Shown here: positions 28,432 to 38,197 of the stretch, in pieces
Layout: the number at the start of each line of letters is the position of its first letter
Numbering within the stretch: position 1 is the first letter of the stretch
From: Paenibacillus sp. HGH0039
GTDB lineage: Bacteria > Bacillota > Bacilli > Paenibacillales > NBRC-103111
Length of the DNA: 64,000 nucleotides
Direction of reading: 5' to 3'
NCBI RefSeq assembly: GCF_000411255.1
Contig: NZ_KE150412.1
Span: 2,342,310 to 2,406,309 of the forward strand
The notes under the pieces: generated by a model
The model's database searches: none
The model's input: the letters and a program-made list of their open reading frames with translations, nothing else
Told to the model about the DNA's origin: nothing
Made by a program: the position numbers and the translations under genes

Positions 28432-31400
28432 TTACTGTCCTTTCATCCATCCGAAAGGTTCGGAACCCGGAAGCTCGGCCGGACTCGGCTGAAGTCCGTC
28501 CTGGGCCAGGAACCAGTCCCGTAGCATAGCGAGAAGCTGGGCGCTGTTCACCGGCTTGGTGATGTAGTCCGAGGCTCCCGCCTCCAGACACTGTTCGCGG
28601 TCCCCTTTCATCGCTTTGGCCGTAAGCGCAATGATCGGCAGGTCTTGGAACTGAGGTCTGCGGCGGATTTCACGCATGGTTTCGTACCCGTCCATAACCG
28701 GCATCATAATATCCATCAGAACGATATTGATGTCCGGCATTTGCTCAAGGATCTCGATGGCGTCATGGCCGTTCTCCGCGGATATGACCTTCATATTCTG
28801 ACGCTCCAGAATGGTCGTCAAAGCGAAAATATTACGGATATCGTCGTCGACGATCAGCACCTTTTTCGAATCGATCATTTCGTTGGACTGATGCTTTTTA
28901 ATCAGAATATCTCTCTGGCTCTCATTGAGATTTTCCAGCTTGCGGTGGAGGAACAACATCGTTTCGTCCACAATCTGAATCGGAGATTTCACTTCCTTGA
29001 TGACCGCCATGGAACGCAGTTCCTCCAGATCGTCCTCTTCCTCTTTGGTCAGCTTCTCGCTCCGGTTGATCAGGACCGGCTTGTATTTATTTTTGGCGTT
29101 CTTCTGCATCTCTCTCACGAACTGGGCCGGGCCCATGTCCGGCAGGTCCGTATCGACGAGCACACAGTCGAAGTCCTTGGATTTCAGCTGGTTCAACGCC
29201 TTGCGGGCGGTATCGGTCGCGCTGACCTTAATGTCGCTGTTCTTCACGAGATCCACCGTCTGTCTGCGGCGCTCGGAATCGGACATGCCGACCAGAAGCT
29301 GCTGGAACGGCTTATTGCCGAAAGCATTCAGCTTGTCGATCGCGTTCTCCAGATCTTCGTTCTTGATCGGCTTGCAGAGGAAGTCGAACACGCCCTTCTG
29401 CAAAAGCTCGGTCGCATCGTCTTCGATCGTCATCACCGTTACCGGGATATGACGCAGCTCGATGTCTTCCTTCAGCTGATCCAGAACGGAAGACCCGTTC
29501 ATGTCCTCCAGACGCAGGTCAAGCGTAATCGCAACCGGCTTGTACCTCTTGGCGAGAGCGACCGCCTTGTTGCCTTTCGGCGTAATAATCGCCTTCAAGC
29601 CTTTCCTGTGAAGCATATCCAGCAGAATCTCATTGAATTTCATATCGTCTTCCACGATCAGGAATACACGGTCGCCCGCTTCAATGTTCGCACGATCATC
29701 TACGAGCTGTGTCGTATCGAACCGGTCGTATTCGTACTTTTTAGGCTGCGCAGCCGGTACGTCGATCACTTCCGGCACATAAGCGGCGGCCGCTTCCAAC
29801 ATGGCCGGATCGAGATCGACCGGCAGGAAGAGCGTGAAGGTGCTGCCGACGTTGACAACGCTGAACAGCGTAATCTCCCCGCCGAGCATGCCCGCGATTT
29901 CACGGGAAATGGCAAGACCCAGGCCCGTTCCACCGTATTCGCGGTTCGTGCTGCCGTCCGCCTGCTGGAACGCTTCGAAAATAATCTGCTGCTTGTCCTC
30001 GGAGATGCCGATCCCGGTGTCTCCGACGGAGAAGGCCAGCACCATGCGGGCGCGGTTCAGCGATTCGTTGTCCTGGCTCCAGCCGCTGCTCGCCCGGCGC
30101 ATGAGGAGAACGACTTCGCCCTTCTCAGTGAACTTGAAGGCGTTGGAGAGCAGGTTTTTCAAGATCTGCTGAAGACGCTTGGAATCGGAAATAATGGATT
30201 CCGGCAGCGCTTTTTCCGCCTTGATTTTGAAATCAATCTTCTTATCCTGAGCAATATGTCGGAAAGTCCGCTCCATATTACCGGTAATTTCGGTCAGCTT
30301 GATTTCGGTGAAGTCCGGCGCAATCGTACCGGATTCGATTTTGCTCAAATCGAGAATGTCGTTAATCAAGTTGAGCAGGTCAAGACCCGAATCATGGATG
30401 GTACGCGCGAACTTCACCTGATCATCGGTCAGGTTATGATCCGGATTCTCGGAAAGCTGCTCGGCCAGCAGAAGCAGGCTGTTCAGCGGCGTCCGCAGTT
30501 CATGAGACATATTCGCGAGGAACTCCGATTTGTACCGGGACGTCAGCGCAAGCTGCTCCGCTTTCTCTTCGAGGAAGCGTTTCGCCTGTTCGACTTCGTT
30601 GTTCTTGCTTTCGACTTCCGCTTTCTGAATGACAAGCAGTTTCGCTTTGTCTTCCAGCTCCTCGTTGGTGTTCTGCAGCTCTTCCTGCTGCTTCTTGAGC
30701 TCTTCCGCGAGAGACTGCGACTGCGACAGCAGCTCTTCGGTTCTCATGTTTGCCTGCATCGTGTTCAGCACGATTCCGATACTCTCGGTCAACTGGTCGA
30801 GGAACGCGATGTCGATCTCCGTGAAGCGGCGGAAGGAAGCCAGCTCCATCACGGCCAGCACCTGATCCTCGAACATGATCGGCAACAGCACGATGTTAAG
30901 CGGCGCAGCTTCGCCGAGTCCCGAGCCGATCATCACGTAATCCTCCGGTACGTTCGTCAGCAGAATCCGCTGCTTCTCGATGAGGCACTGGCCGACCAGC
31001 CCCTCACCCAGACGGAACTCGTTGGACAGGTGCTTGCGCTGCTGGTACGCATAGCTGGAGAACATGCGCAGCACCTGCTCCTCGCCGTTCGCTTCGTTCA
31101 TGTAGAACACGCCGTGCTGCATGGAAACAAGCGGAGCCAGTTCCGACATGATCATGCGGCACACTTCGTACAGGTCGCGCTGACCCTGGAGGAGACGGCT
31201 GAACCGGGCCAGGTTGGTCTTGAGCCAATCCTGCTCGGTATTGATCCGCGTCGTTTCCTTGAGGTTGCGGATCATCTCGTTGATGTTATCTTTGAGTGTT
31301 CCGACTTCGCCCGCCGCAATGACATCAATAGTCCGCGACAAGTCGCCCTTCGTCACCGCAGTCGCAACGTTTGTAATCTGGCGCACCTGAGTCGTCAGCG

Positions 31401-34209
31401 TGGACGCCATGTAGTTTACGTTATCGGTTAAGTCACGCCACGTTCCGGCAGCCCCCGGCACGTGCGCCTGGCCGCCCAGCTTTCCTTCGGCCCCTACCTC
31501 GCGGGCCACGGTCGTAACCTGGTCGGCAAACGTATCGAGCGTGTCGATCATGTTATTGATCGTTTCGCTCAGATCGTAGATCTCGCCCGCCGCGTCCACC
31601 ATCAGCTTCTGCTTCAGGTTACCGTTGGCGACGGCCGTAACGACCTTCGCGATGCCGCGCACCTGGTTGGTCAGGTTGGTCGCCATGATGTTAACGTTGT
31701 CGGTCAAGTCTTTCCAGATTCCGCCGACCCCGTTCACATGCGCCTGGCCGCCCAGCTTGCCGTCCGTTCCTACCTCGCGGGCTACACGGGTAACCTCCGA
31801 GGCGAACGAACTGAGCTGATCCACCATCGTGTTGATCGTTTCTTTGAGCTCCAGGAGCTCGCCTTTAACGTCGATCGTAATCTTCTTCGACAAGTCGCCG
31901 TTGGCGACGGCGGTCGTAACGGCCGCGATGTTCCGCACCTGGCTGGTCAAGTTGCCGGTCATGTAGTTCACCGTGTCGGTAAGATCCTTCCACGTTCCGG
32001 AAACCCCTTTTACATCCGCCTGGCCGCCCAGCTTCCCTTCCGTTCCTACCTCACGCGCCACACGGGTAACTTCGGATGCGAAGTTGCTGAGCTGATCCAC
32101 CATCGTATTGATCGTGCTCTTCAGCTGCAGCATCTCGCCTTTAACGTCAACGGTAATCTTGAGGGACAGATCGCCCTTCGCAACCGCCGTCGTTACATCG
32201 GCGATATTCCGTACCTGGTCGGTCAGGTTGCTCGCCATGTCGTTTACGCTTTCCGTGAGGTCCTTCCAGGTTCCGGCAACGCCTTTAACCTGGGCTTGGC
32301 CGCCAAGGCGTCCGTCCGTTCCTACTTCACGCGCCACACGGGTAACTTCGGACGCGAACGTGCTGAGCTGATCCACCATCGTGTTGATCGTGTTTTTCAG
32401 CTCCAGAATCTCGCCCTGTACGTCTTCCGTGATTTTCTTGGACAGGTCGCCGTTCGCGACGGCCGTCGTGACGACGGCGATGTTCCGCACCTGGTTCGTC
32501 AGGTTGCTCGCCATGTCGTTTACGCTCTCCGTCAGATCTTTCCACGTTCCGGATACGCCCTTCACGTTGGCTTGGCCGCCCAGCTTCCCTTCCGTTCCTA
32601 CTTCACGCGCCACACGCGTAACCTCGGAGGCGAAGGTGCTGAGCTGATCCACCATCGTGTTGATCGTGTTCTTCAGCTCCAGAATCTCTCCGGTCGCGTT
32701 AACCGTGATCTGCTTGGACAAGTCGCCCTTCGCAACGGCGGTCGTGACTTCCGCAATGTTGCGCACCTGATCGGTCAGCGTACTCGCCATGTAGTTCACG
32801 CTGTCGGTCAAGTCCTTCCAGGTGCCGGATACGCCTTTAACGTCGGCCCGGCCGCCCAGCTTGCCGTCGTTACTAACTTCGCGGGCCACTCGGGTAACCT
32901 CGGACGCGAACGTGCTGAGCTGATCCACCATCGTGTTAATCGTGCTTTTCAACTGCAAAATCTCGCCTTTGGCATCTACGGCGATTTTCTTCGACAGGTC
33001 GCCGGTTGCAACCGCCGTCGTGACTTCGGCGATATTCCGCACCTGATTCGTCAGGTTGGTCGCCATGTAATTAACGCTTTCCGTCAGATCGCGCCATGTG
33101 CCCGACACGCCTTTGACGTCGGCCTGGCCGCCCAGTATTCCTTCCGTTCCCACCTCGCGCGCCACACGCGTAACTTCGGAACCGAACGTGCTGAGTTGAT
33201 CCACCATCGTGTTGATCGTATTTTTAAGCTCCAGAATTTCGCCCTGCGCTTCTTCCGTAATCTTCTTGCCCAAATCGCCGTTCGCAACGGCCGTCGTGAC
33301 GACCGCGATGTTGCGCACCTGGTTCGTCAGGTTGCTCGCCATGTCGTTAACGCTCTCCGTCAAATCGTACCAGGTACCGGACACACCCTTGACGTCGGCT
33401 TGCCCGCCCAGCTTGCCTTCCGTTCCTACTTCCCGGGCCACACGGGTAACCTCGGAAGCAAACGTGCTGAGCTGATCCACCATCGTGTTAATCGTATTTT
33501 TGAGCTCCAGAAACTCGCCCTTCGCGTTAACGGTAATCTTGCGGGACAAATCGCCTTTCGCGACAGCCGTCGTCACATCCGCGATGTTCCGTACCTGATC
33601 CGTCAGGTTGCTCGCCATGTTATTGACGCTCTCCGTCAAATCGCGCCACGTACCGGATACGTCCGTCACTTCGGCTTGTCCGCCCAAAATGCCTTCCGTT
33701 CCCACTTCACGCGCCACGCGGGTAACCTCGGCCGCAAACGTGCCCAATTGGTTGACCATGCGGTTGATATTGTTGGCGGTGCGCAAAAATTCGCCCGTAA
33801 GAGCGCGCCCTTCAAATTCAAGCTCCACTTTCTGCGAAAGATCGCCCTGCGCCACGGCGTTAATCACCCGGACCATCTCGCTCGTAGGCTGAATCAGATC
33901 GCTGATCAGATTGTTCAGGGAATCGTTGAACGCGTTCCAGCTTCCGCCCGTGCTCCGGCACATAAAGCGGCGGTTGGTATTGCCTTCCTTGCCGACAACC
34001 CGCTCGACCGTCTGCACTTCCTGCACCACGTTCTCCTGCATATCGAGGATATCGTTCAATGTATCGGCGATTTTGCCCGGCATTCCGTTCAGGTCATAGG
34101 GCATGCGCACGGAAAAGTCGCCCTTCTTAAAAGCCAGCAACACCTGAAGCAACTGTTTTTCGTCCAAAACATCTAGGGAATCATTGGATCTCTGGTCTTG
34201 TTCCGACAT
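28432..34209 (-). CDS. Giant soluble hybrid histidine kinase: poly-HAMP, GAF, HisKA, HATPase, three receivers
   Basis: A 1925-residue protein with no transmembrane segment, so it should act in the cytoplasm. Residues ~1-200 are two diverged HAMP-type units. Residues 202-937 are eight 92-residue units, each holding a core such as '[16 protein letters not shown]' and '[20 protein letters not shown]'. A half unit, a GAF domain (~1000-1150) and a coiled coil follow. HisKA has '[16 protein letters not shown]' (~1230), and HATPase has '[13 protein letters not shown]' (~1436). Three receivers start near 1515, 1640 and 1783. Receivers 1 and 3 keep the acidic pair and phospho-Asp; receiver 2 lacks the pair. 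The array resembles fungal group III kinases (Nik1/Os-1). Its signal is unknown. Confidence 0.93.
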   Translation of the reverse strand: MSEQDQRSNDSLDVLDEKQLLQVLLAFKKGDFSVRMPYDLNGMPGKIADTLNDILDMQENVVQEVQTVERVVGKEGNTNRRFMCRSTGGSWNAFNDSLNNLISDLIQPTSEMVRVINAVAQGDLSQKVELEFEGRALTGEFLRTANNINRMVNQLGTFAAEVTRVAREVGTEGILGGQAEVTDVSGTWRDLTESVNNMASNLTDQVRNIADVTTAVAKGDLSRKITVNAKGEFLELKNTINTMVDQLSTFASEVTRVAREVGTEGKLGGQADVKGVSGTWYDLTESVNDMASNLTNQVRNIAVVTTAVANGDLGKKITEEAQGEILELKNTINTMVDQLSTFGSEVTRVAREVGTEGILGGQADVKGVSGTWRDLTESVNYMATNLTNQVRNIAEVTTAVATGDLSKKIAVDAKGEILQLKSTINTMVDQLSTFASEVTRVAREVSNDGKLGGRADVKGVSGTWKDLTDSVNYMASTLTDQVRNIAEVTTAVAKGDLSKQITVNATGEILELKNTINTMVDQLSTFASEVTRVAREVGTEGKLGGQANVKGVSGTWKDLTESVNDMASNLTNQVRNIAVVTTAVANGDLSKKITEDVQGEILELKNTINTMVDQLSTFASEVTRVAREVGTDGRLGGQAQVKGVAGTWKDLTESVNDMASNLTDQVRNIADVTTAVAKGDLSLKITVDVKGEMLQLKSTINTMVDQLSNFASEVTRVAREVGTEGKLGGQADVKGVSGTWKDLTDTVNYMTGNLTSQVRNIAAVTTAVANGDLSKKITIDVKGELLELKETINTMVDQLSSFASEVTRVAREVGTDGKLGGQAHVNGVGGIWKDLTDNVNIMATNLTNQVRGIAKVVTAVANGNLKQKLMVDAAGEIYDLSETINNMIDTLDTFADQVTTVAREVGAEGKLGGQAHVPGAAGTWRDLTDNVNYMASTLTTQVRQITNVATAVTKGDLSRTIDVIAAGEVGTLKDNINEMIRNLKETTRINTEQDWLKTNLARFSRLLQGQRDLYEVCRMIMSELAPLVSMQHGVFYMNEANGEEQVLRMFSSYAYQQRKHLSNEFRLGEGLVGQCLIEKQRILLTNVPEDYVMIGSGLGEAAPLNIVLLPIMFEDQVLAVMELASFRRFTEIDIAFLDQLTESIGIVLNTMQANMRTEELLSQSQSLAEELKKQQEELQNTNEELEDKAKLLVIQKAEVESKNNEVEQAKRFLEEKAEQLALTSRYKSEFLANMSHELRTPLNSLLLLAEQLSENPDHNLTDDQVKFARTIHDSGLDLLNLINDILDLSKIESGTIAPDFTEIKLTEITGNMERTFRHIAQDKKIDFKIKAEKALPESIISDSKRLQQILKNLLSNAFKFTEKGEVVLLMRRASSGWSQDNESLNRARMVLAFSVGDTGIGISEDKQQIIFEAFQQADGSTNREYGGTGLGLAISREIAGMLGGEITLFSVVNVGSTFTLFLPVDLDPAMLEAAAAYVPEVIDVPAAQPKKYEYDRFDTTQLVDDRANIEAGDRVFLIVEDDMKFNEILLDMLHRKGLKAIITPKGNKAVALAKRYKPVAITLDLRLEDMNGSSVLDQLKEDIELRHIPVTVMTIEDDATELLQKGVFDFLCKPIKNEDLENAIDKLNAFGNKPFQQLLVGMSDSERRRQTVDLVKNSDIKVSATDTARKALNQLKSKDFDCVLVDTDLPDMGPAQFVREMQKNAKNKYKPVLINRSEKLTKEEEDDLEELRSMAVIKEVKSPIQIVDETMLFLHRKLENLNESQRDILIKKHQSNEMIDSKKVLIVDDDIRNIFALTTILERQNMKVISAENGHDAIEILEQMPDINIVLMDIMMPVMDGYETMREIRRRPQFQDLPIIALTAKAMKGDREQCLEAGASDYITKPVNSAQLLAMLRDWFLAQDGLQPSPAELPGSEPFGWMKGQ
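31399..33606 (-). repeat. Eight tandem 276-bp repeats encoding the poly-HAMP array
   Basis: Eight consecutive units of exactly 276 bases (92 codons) lie head to tail without insertions or deletions. Each begins at a codon block for Leu-Thr-Asp/Asn-Gln-Val-Arg. Neighbouring units differ mostly at synonymous sites and a few residues (GTEGKLGG versus GTEGILGG or SNDGKLGG). Partial units flank the array on both sides. Confidence 0.9.
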
Positions 34210-34817
34210 ACGGCTTTTCCTCCGAATTTGTATATATAGAAAAAAATAAATCGAAAATTTTGAATTATGTCAACTTTAATAGTAGTGTTTCTAAAAACCG
34301 AATACAATAGCAAGTAGAGGAAATTGTATACCTTTCGCACGCGGGAACCCTCTCAGTCGAAGTCCGATCCCCGCTGCGTTACCGCTTACATATCGCCGGT
34401 TTGTCCCCCTTTTCCGCTCAAATGACAGGTTTGTTCCCTTTGGTCCTTACACGTCCTTTGTAATTACGTCCCCATGTGAAGATAGTTTCTGTTTGTAAAA
34501 AATTGTAATAGCAACAATTCCCGGTAAAAATCCGGGCTTTGAAACATTTTTCGACATTATGGCACGCTGATGCGCTTTTATACCCGCTTCCGTTAAACTT
34601 GAAACAGGGTTTTCGGTTTTTTTCTAAAAAATTTTGTCGGGTTTTAAAGAAACCGCGCGGGGTCTGGTAAAAAGACGCAAATCCTAGGGAAACGCCGGGG
34701 AATTGGAAGGCACATTTAGAGTACAGTGCGGGGATAAAAGCGGCCTCGCTATTCTATTAAAGTAAAGTGTGCCGTAAATACGGAGGAAGTATTCCTATCT
34801 TGCCGAGGGGAAGGAGC
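34210..34817. other. Long intergenic region between divergent kinase and ROK genes
   Basis: On the minus strand TTGACA (34268-34273) with a weak TTTATT 17 bases on may be the promoter of the giant kinase. A small CCCGG/CCGGG hairpin lies near 34520. On the plus strand around 34600-34800 the sequence becomes GC-rich with several short pairing segments. I compared it mentally with c-di-GMP, c-di-AMP, T-box and glycine leaders and found no convincing match. No gene is supported here. Confidence 0.4.
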
Positions 34818-34922
34818 TTGATTGCGCGGGAACTTTACGGGACGAAGACGGCTTTGCAGGTGGAACCGGGTACGGATAAACTGCCGGTTTTTCATTTACA
34901 GGGCAGCAGGCTTCTCCTATAA
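34818..34922 (+). CDS. Possible 34-residue small protein (low confidence)
   Basis: A TTG codon preceded by GAGGGGAAGGAG opens a 34-codon frame: IARELYGTKTALQ, then VEPGTDKLPVFHLQGSRLLL to the stop. The peptide has a protein-like composition, but the frame overlaps both a hairpin at 34864-34889 and the promoter of the ROK gene. The purine-rich stretch is very close to the TTG. It could be a real small protein, the remnant of a longer gene, or chance. Confidence 0.25.
   Translation: MIARELYGTKTALQVEPGTDKLPVFHLQGSRLLL
34864..34893 (+). terminator. Hairpin terminator upstream of the ROK promoter
   Basis: AACCGG pairs with CCGGTT around a 14-base loop and is followed by TTTTTC. It lies just before the promoter of the sugar kinase and could end a transcript starting in the long intergenic region. 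Confidence 0.5.
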
Positions 34923-34923
34923 T
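34895..34923 (+). promoter_or_regulatory. Strong sigma-A-type promoter of the ROK gene
   Basis: TTTACA and a perfect TATAAT are separated by 17 bases, about 80 bases before the ROK ATG. Confidence 0.75.
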
Positions 34924-35002
34924 AAAGAAGTAAAATTTCTTTTATAGTTATCAATTGAGGAAAATTAATTCTTCTAAAATCACGAAGCGGGGGAAAAGGT
35001 TC

Positions 35003-35950
35003 ATGTCTTCTTACGCAGCGATCGGCATCGACATTGGGGGCACCCACATTAAAAGCGGGCTCATCCTTCCCGACGGGAAAGTGCTCGCCTCCCACAAAAC
35101 CGAGACGGAAGCGTCCGCCGGCAAATCCGGTCTCATGGCTAAGCTCGCAGGACTTCTGCAAACGTATTCAGAAGAGGCCGCTGCCGCAGGCGTGAAGCTC
35201 GCCGGAACGGGAATCGGCAGCGCCGGCTACATTAACCGCGAAGGAACCGTAGCTTTCGCGACCGATAATTTGCCCGGCTGGAGCGGAACGACGCTGCGCG
35301 CGGATATCGAGAAGCTTTCCGGCCTGCCCGCTGCCGTCGATAACGACGTCAACGTCATCGCCCTCGGCGAGCAGTGGCTCGGAGCCGGACGCGGCTGGGA
35401 CACCTTCCTCTGCGTGGCGCTGGGCACCGGGGTGGGCGGCTGCTACATCCGCGAGGGCAGCCCGCTGCACGGGCGGGACGGCTTCGCGGGAGCCTACGGC
35501 CACATGGTCGTGGCTTTCGGCGGCGAGCCCTGCACCTGCGGCCACCGCGGCTGCTGGGAGCAGTACGCGTCCGTGACCGCGCTGAAGCGCCTTATTCGCG
35601 AACGGGGCGGGGAGACGCTGGAAGAAGCGTCTCCGCCGGAGCTGTTCGCGCGCGCCCGCGCCGGGGACGAGACCGCGATGGCCATCGTGCGGCTGTACGC
35701 CGAGTACGTCGCCACAGGACTCAGCGGTCTCATCCACACGTTCAACCCGCCCGCCGTCGTCGTGGGCGGGGCCGTCACCGAACAGGGGGACTTCCTGTTC
35801 GATCTGATCCGCCGGCATGTCCTGGACATGACCATGCCGGCCTACACGGCGGCGCCTGTCCCGATCGTGCCGGCCGAGCTCGGCGGCACGGCAGGCATGT
35901 TCGGCGCCGCGAAGCTGCTGTTCGACCGCCTGAAGGCCGAACAGCCCTAA
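35003..35950 (+). CDS. ROK family sugar kinase (glucokinase-like)
   Basis: A 315-residue cytoplasmic kinase. The phosphate loop is 'AIGIDIGGTHIKSG' and the catalytic region 'LPAAVDNDVNVIALGE' (Asn-Asp). The zinc-binding ROK motif is 'CTCGHRGCWEQYAS', and 'ALGTGVGGC' and 'PAVVVGGAV' complete the fold. It phosphorylates a hexose, most likely glucose, though ManNAc or fructose kinases share these motifs. The ATG at 35003 aligns with the family start. It ends directly at a strong terminator. Confidence 0.92.
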   Translation: MSSYAAIGIDIGGTHIKSGLILPDGKVLASHKTETEASAGKSGLMAKLAGLLQTYSEEAAAAGVKLAGTGIGSAGYINREGTVAFATDNLPGWSGTTLRADIEKLSGLPAAVDNDVNVIALGEQWLGAGRGWDTFLCVALGTGVGGCYIREGSPLHGRDGFAGAYGHMVVAFGGEPCTCGHRGCWEQYASVTALKRLIRERGGETLEEASPPELFARARAGDETAMAIVRLYAEYVATGLSGLIHTFNPPAVVVGGAVTEQGDFLFDLIRRHVLDMTMPAYTAAPVPIVPAELGGTAGMFGAAKLLFDRLKAEQP

Positions 35951-35951
35951 C

Positions 35952-35986
35952 GCAAAAGCCCTTCGCACATGCGAAGGGCTTTTGCT
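35952..35986. terminator. Bidirectional terminator after the ROK gene
   Basis: AAAAGCCCTTCGC pairs perfectly with GCGAAGGGCTTTT around a four-base loop. Confidence 0.9.
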
Positions 35987-36142
35987 TGTTTGCGCCCGAG
36001 GCGCAGGCACACGCGCGTGTCAGCGTCGGTCGCCATGCCGCCGGCCAGGGCCGGCGGGGACATGCCGGAGCTTCCACGCTCTAACTTTTGTACAAAGCCA
36101 TACTCCCTACTCCCGGCTTCCTGTCACATCCGCATCCGCGGG

Positions 36143-36799
36143 CTACCTCACGGCCGATTGCCGCCTGTTCCGGTAGCTCCGGTACGTCCAAATGCATACG
36201 CCCAGCCAGAAACCGCTGGCCAGATAACCGCCCAGTACGTCGCTGGGATAATGCACACCAAGGTAAATGCGGGCGAGTCCCATCCCCACGATCATTGCGG
36301 CTGCCAGCACGACGAGAACGGCTCTTCCCGCCGCACTGGAAATATGCCTCCACAGCAGATAGACCAGAATTCCGTATAAACCGACTACGGCCATGGAATG
36401 CCCGCTGGGAAAGCTGAATCCGGCTTCTTCCATAATAATGTGGATGGTCGGACGTTCCCGCTGGAAAATCTTTTTAAGAATCGTATTCAAAATAGCGGAG
36501 CCGCCGATAGCGGCAATGAGCAGAATGACTTCCGACCGGCGCTTCAACACGAAGTATAAATACAGAGCGGCGGCGATCGTAATAAACGGGACGACGGCGG
36601 AAGAACCGATTTCGGACAGCAGACCGGCAGCCGCGGTTAAGCCGGGACTTTCCGCCCCCTGCACGAACGAAATGATCGTTTCGTCGAACCAGGCAATCTG
36701 CTGGCGGCTGACAAGCAGCGCCACCGTACCGAAGCATAAGGCCAGTAAGAGACAAACGAGAAAAGAACGGGTCAGCAAAACGTTTAATTTCGTATTCAT
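36143..36799 (-). CDS. PAP2 family membrane phosphatase
   Basis: A 218-residue membrane protein with six helices and the three acid-phosphatase motifs: 'KKIFQRERP' (KxxxxxxRP), 'FPSGHS' (PSGH) and 'ARIYLGVHYPSDV' (usually SRxxxxxHxxxD, here with Ala for Ser). Relatives dephosphorylate undecaprenyl pyrophosphate or phosphatidylglycerol phosphate outside the membrane. The ATG at 36799 is preferred. An upstream ATG at 36871 lies within the -10 element of a good promoter and therefore cannot be the start. Confidence 0.9.
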   Translation of the reverse strand: MNTKLNVLLTRSFLVCLLLALCFGTVALLVSRQQIAWFDETIISFVQGAESPGLTAAAGLLSEIGSSAVVPFITIAAALYLYFVLKRRSEVILLIAAIGGSAILNTILKKIFQRERPTIHIIMEEAGFSFPSGHSMAVVGLYGILVYLLWRHISSAAGRAVLVVLAAAMIVGMGLARIYLGVHYPSDVLGGYLASGFWLGVCIWTYRSYRNRRQSAVR

Positions 36800-36866
36800 T
36801 GCGATAAAAGGTCTTCCTTTCTTCACTAATTCCTGGTCCTGAACAAAGAGATCGGGAACAGCCTTG

Positions 36867-36894
36867 ATCATACCATATTTTAATAAATTGTTAA
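36867..36894 (-). promoter_or_regulatory. Promoter of the PAP2 gene
   Basis: On the minus strand TTAACA is followed after 16 bases by TATGAT, placing the transcript start about 60 bases before the chosen ATG. Confidence 0.6.
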
Positions 36895-36916
36895 AAATTT
36901 GCCCCTGTCAAGCAAA

Positions 36917-36960
36917 AGGAGCTTTCCATTAATTCCCTAAGGAATCATTGGAAAGCTCCT
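36917..36960. terminator. Terminator of the cstR operon
   Basis: AGGAGCTTTCCA pairs perfectly with TGGAAAGCTCCT, with AATTCC/GGAAT(C) inside and a TTTTGCTT tract on the minus strand. Confidence 0.8.
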
Positions 36961-36998
36961 GTTATTTAACGCCTCGGCAGATGCCCGAAAGGCTCCGG

Positions 36999-37259
36999 TC
37001 AGCGGCTTTTGATAAGAAGCTCGACAGCTTCCTGCACAAGTTTGCCGGTATCCTTGCCCTTCTCTTCCTCCTGACGGATGCAGTGCTCCAGGTTGGTGGC
37101 TACGATATAGGCCATCGCCTTATCGGCCGCGCTTCGGACTGCGGAAAGCTGAGCGACGACGTCTTTGCAGTCTTTTTCTTCTTCCATCATTTTGAGAATG
37201 CCGCGTACCTGGCCCTCCATCCGCTTCAGCCGGCGGACTAAGCTTTCATCGTAGTTCAT
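36999..37259 (-). CDS. cstR: CsoR-family repressor, CstR-like persulfide sensor
   Basis: An 86-residue all-helical repressor of the DUF156/CsoR family ('RRLKRMEGQVRGILKMMEEEK'). Two Cys are in the sensor positions: 'KDCKDVV' (about Cys31) and 'NLEHCIRQ' (about Cys60). Copper-sensing CsoR has a His where this protein has Asn in 'NLEHC'; that difference, together with rhodanese neighbours, points to the persulfide sensor CstR. When its Cys pair is linked by sulfane sulfur, CstR releases DNA. It is the third gene of a rhodanese operon with a CsoR/CstR-type palindrome at its promoter, so it probably regulates itself. Confidence 0.85.
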   Translation of the reverse strand: MNYDESLVRRLKRMEGQVRGILKMMEEEKDCKDVVAQLSAVRSAADKAMAYIVATNLEHCIRQEEEKGKDTGKLVQEAVELLIKSR

Positions 37260-37298
37260 CGCGATCTTCCTTTCCGTGTAATGCCGATTGCGTCCTTG

Positions 37299-37709
37299 TT
37301 AAGGACAGCCCGCTCCGCAGGTCTTCTCGGGACGAGTCCCCAGAGAGCGAAGTTCGGAACGAAGCTGCATGGCGTACAACCCCTTGAAGCCCCGCCTTTT
37401 CAGAAAGCGGGCCGCTTTCTTGATGTGACGGTTGGAATCCCCAACCAGCAGTATCCGGTCTTCCGGAGAGAATTCATCCTTCCACAAGTAGGGGAGACGG
37501 CCGACGGACATATTAATGGAAGGAAAGCCTGCCGCCTCTTCGTAATCCGAAGCGTCACGCACGTCCAGTACCTTAATCCGGCCTTCTTCCTTGGAAGCCA
37601 CAAGCTCTCTTGCCTTCTCTTGACTGAGATAATTCAGGCCCTTTACCGGAAGCCAGTTCAGCACAAGCGCCAAGACCATCATTCCCGCGATGATCTCCCA
37701 CATAATCAT
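37299..37709 (-). CDS. Membrane-anchored rhodanese-like protein lacking the catalytic Cys
   Basis: A 136-residue protein with one N-terminal transmembrane helix (residues 3-20) and a rhodanese-like fold ('KVLDVRDASDYEEAAGFPS'). The active-site loop that normally reads C-R-x-G-x-R is 'LLVGDSNRHIKK', with no Cys, so the usual thiosulfate sulfurtransferase reaction is not expected. The C-terminus ends in 'CGAGCP', a Cys pair that could carry persulfide or bind metal instead (inference). GGGAGGG precedes the ATG. It lies between the broken rhodanese gene and cstR. Confidence 0.8.
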   Translation of the reverse strand: MIMWEIIAGMMVLALVLNWLPVKGLNYLSQEKARELVASKEEGRIKVLDVRDASDYEEAAGFPSINMSVGRLPYLWKDEFSPEDRILLVGDSNRHIKKAARFLKRRGFKGLYAMQLRSELRSLGTRPEKTCGAGCP

Positions 37710-37810
37710 TTCGACAATCCCTCCCTATTCACGCTGTTGACAGCTATAAATCGGTTGCCGGTCTATCTGCGGTCTTCTCGTCTTCTCGTCTTTTCGGCTC
37801 TTCGTTCTAA

Positions 37811-38131
37811 CTAACGTCCGTATGAAATCCGGTCCGACCAGTTGTTCATACCGCCGGTCATATTAATGACGTCGAAGTTTTGCTCCGTCAGCAGTTCGCA
37901 AGCCAATCCGCTGCGGTTGCCGCTGCGGCATACCACCGTAATTTCCCGATTCCGGTCCAGTTCGCCGAGTCTCTGCATCAATTGTCCCAGCGGGATATGA
38001 ACGGCCTGCTCGATATGCCCCTCCGCCCATTCCTCATCTTACCTGACATCCAGGATGTATAGATCCTCTCCGTCGTGAATGCGCCGCGCCAGATCCTGCG
38101 GGGTACAGCTCTTAGGTATTTGAAAGGCCAT
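37811..38131 (-). pseudogene. Single-domain rhodanese interrupted by an ochre codon
   Basis: The frame from the ATG at 38131 (after AGGAGAG) to 37811 encodes a 106-residue rhodanese apart from codon 31, which is TAA (38039-38041), directly after 'LYILDVR'. Related proteins have Glu or a similar residue there, so one base change explains it. Everything after the stop stays in frame: 'DEEWAEGHIEQAVHIP', the intact active site 'VVCRSGNRSG' and 'MTGGMNNW'. It would have been the first gene of the cstR operon. Reinitiation at a downstream start, recent inactivation or a sequencing error are all possible. Confidence 0.85.
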
Positions 38132-38175
38132 TCCAGCTCTCCTATATCGTTTCTGTCTTTATCATCCGGAAATAA

Positions 38176-38191
38176 ATACCCGTACGGGTAT
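38176..38191. promoter_or_regulatory. CstR/CsoR-type operator palindrome
   Basis: ATACCCGTACGGGTAT is a perfect 16-base palindrome of the G/C-tract kind bound by CsoR and CstR repressors. It begins about seven bases after the -10 element of the rhodanese-cstR promoter, covering the transcript start, so bound repressor would block transcription. Confidence 0.8.
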
Positions 38192-38197
38192 ACTCCT

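Noticed and set aside
28645-34176. Very long open frames (over 900 codons) on the strand opposite the giant kinase
   Set aside because: They are antisense shadows from codon bias and the internal repeats of the kinase. They lack ribosome binding sites and their products are low-quality Arg/His-rich sequence.
34640-34900. c-di-GMP, c-di-AMP or T-box leader upstream of the ROK gene
   Set aside because: Short similarities such as GACGCAAA and GGTGGAACCG occur, but the other conserved parts of each class are missing.
36143-36871. PAP2 protein starting at the upstream ATG 36871
   Set aside because: That ATG overlaps the -10 element of a good promoter and has no ribosome binding site; the ATG at 36799 begins the family-like sequence.
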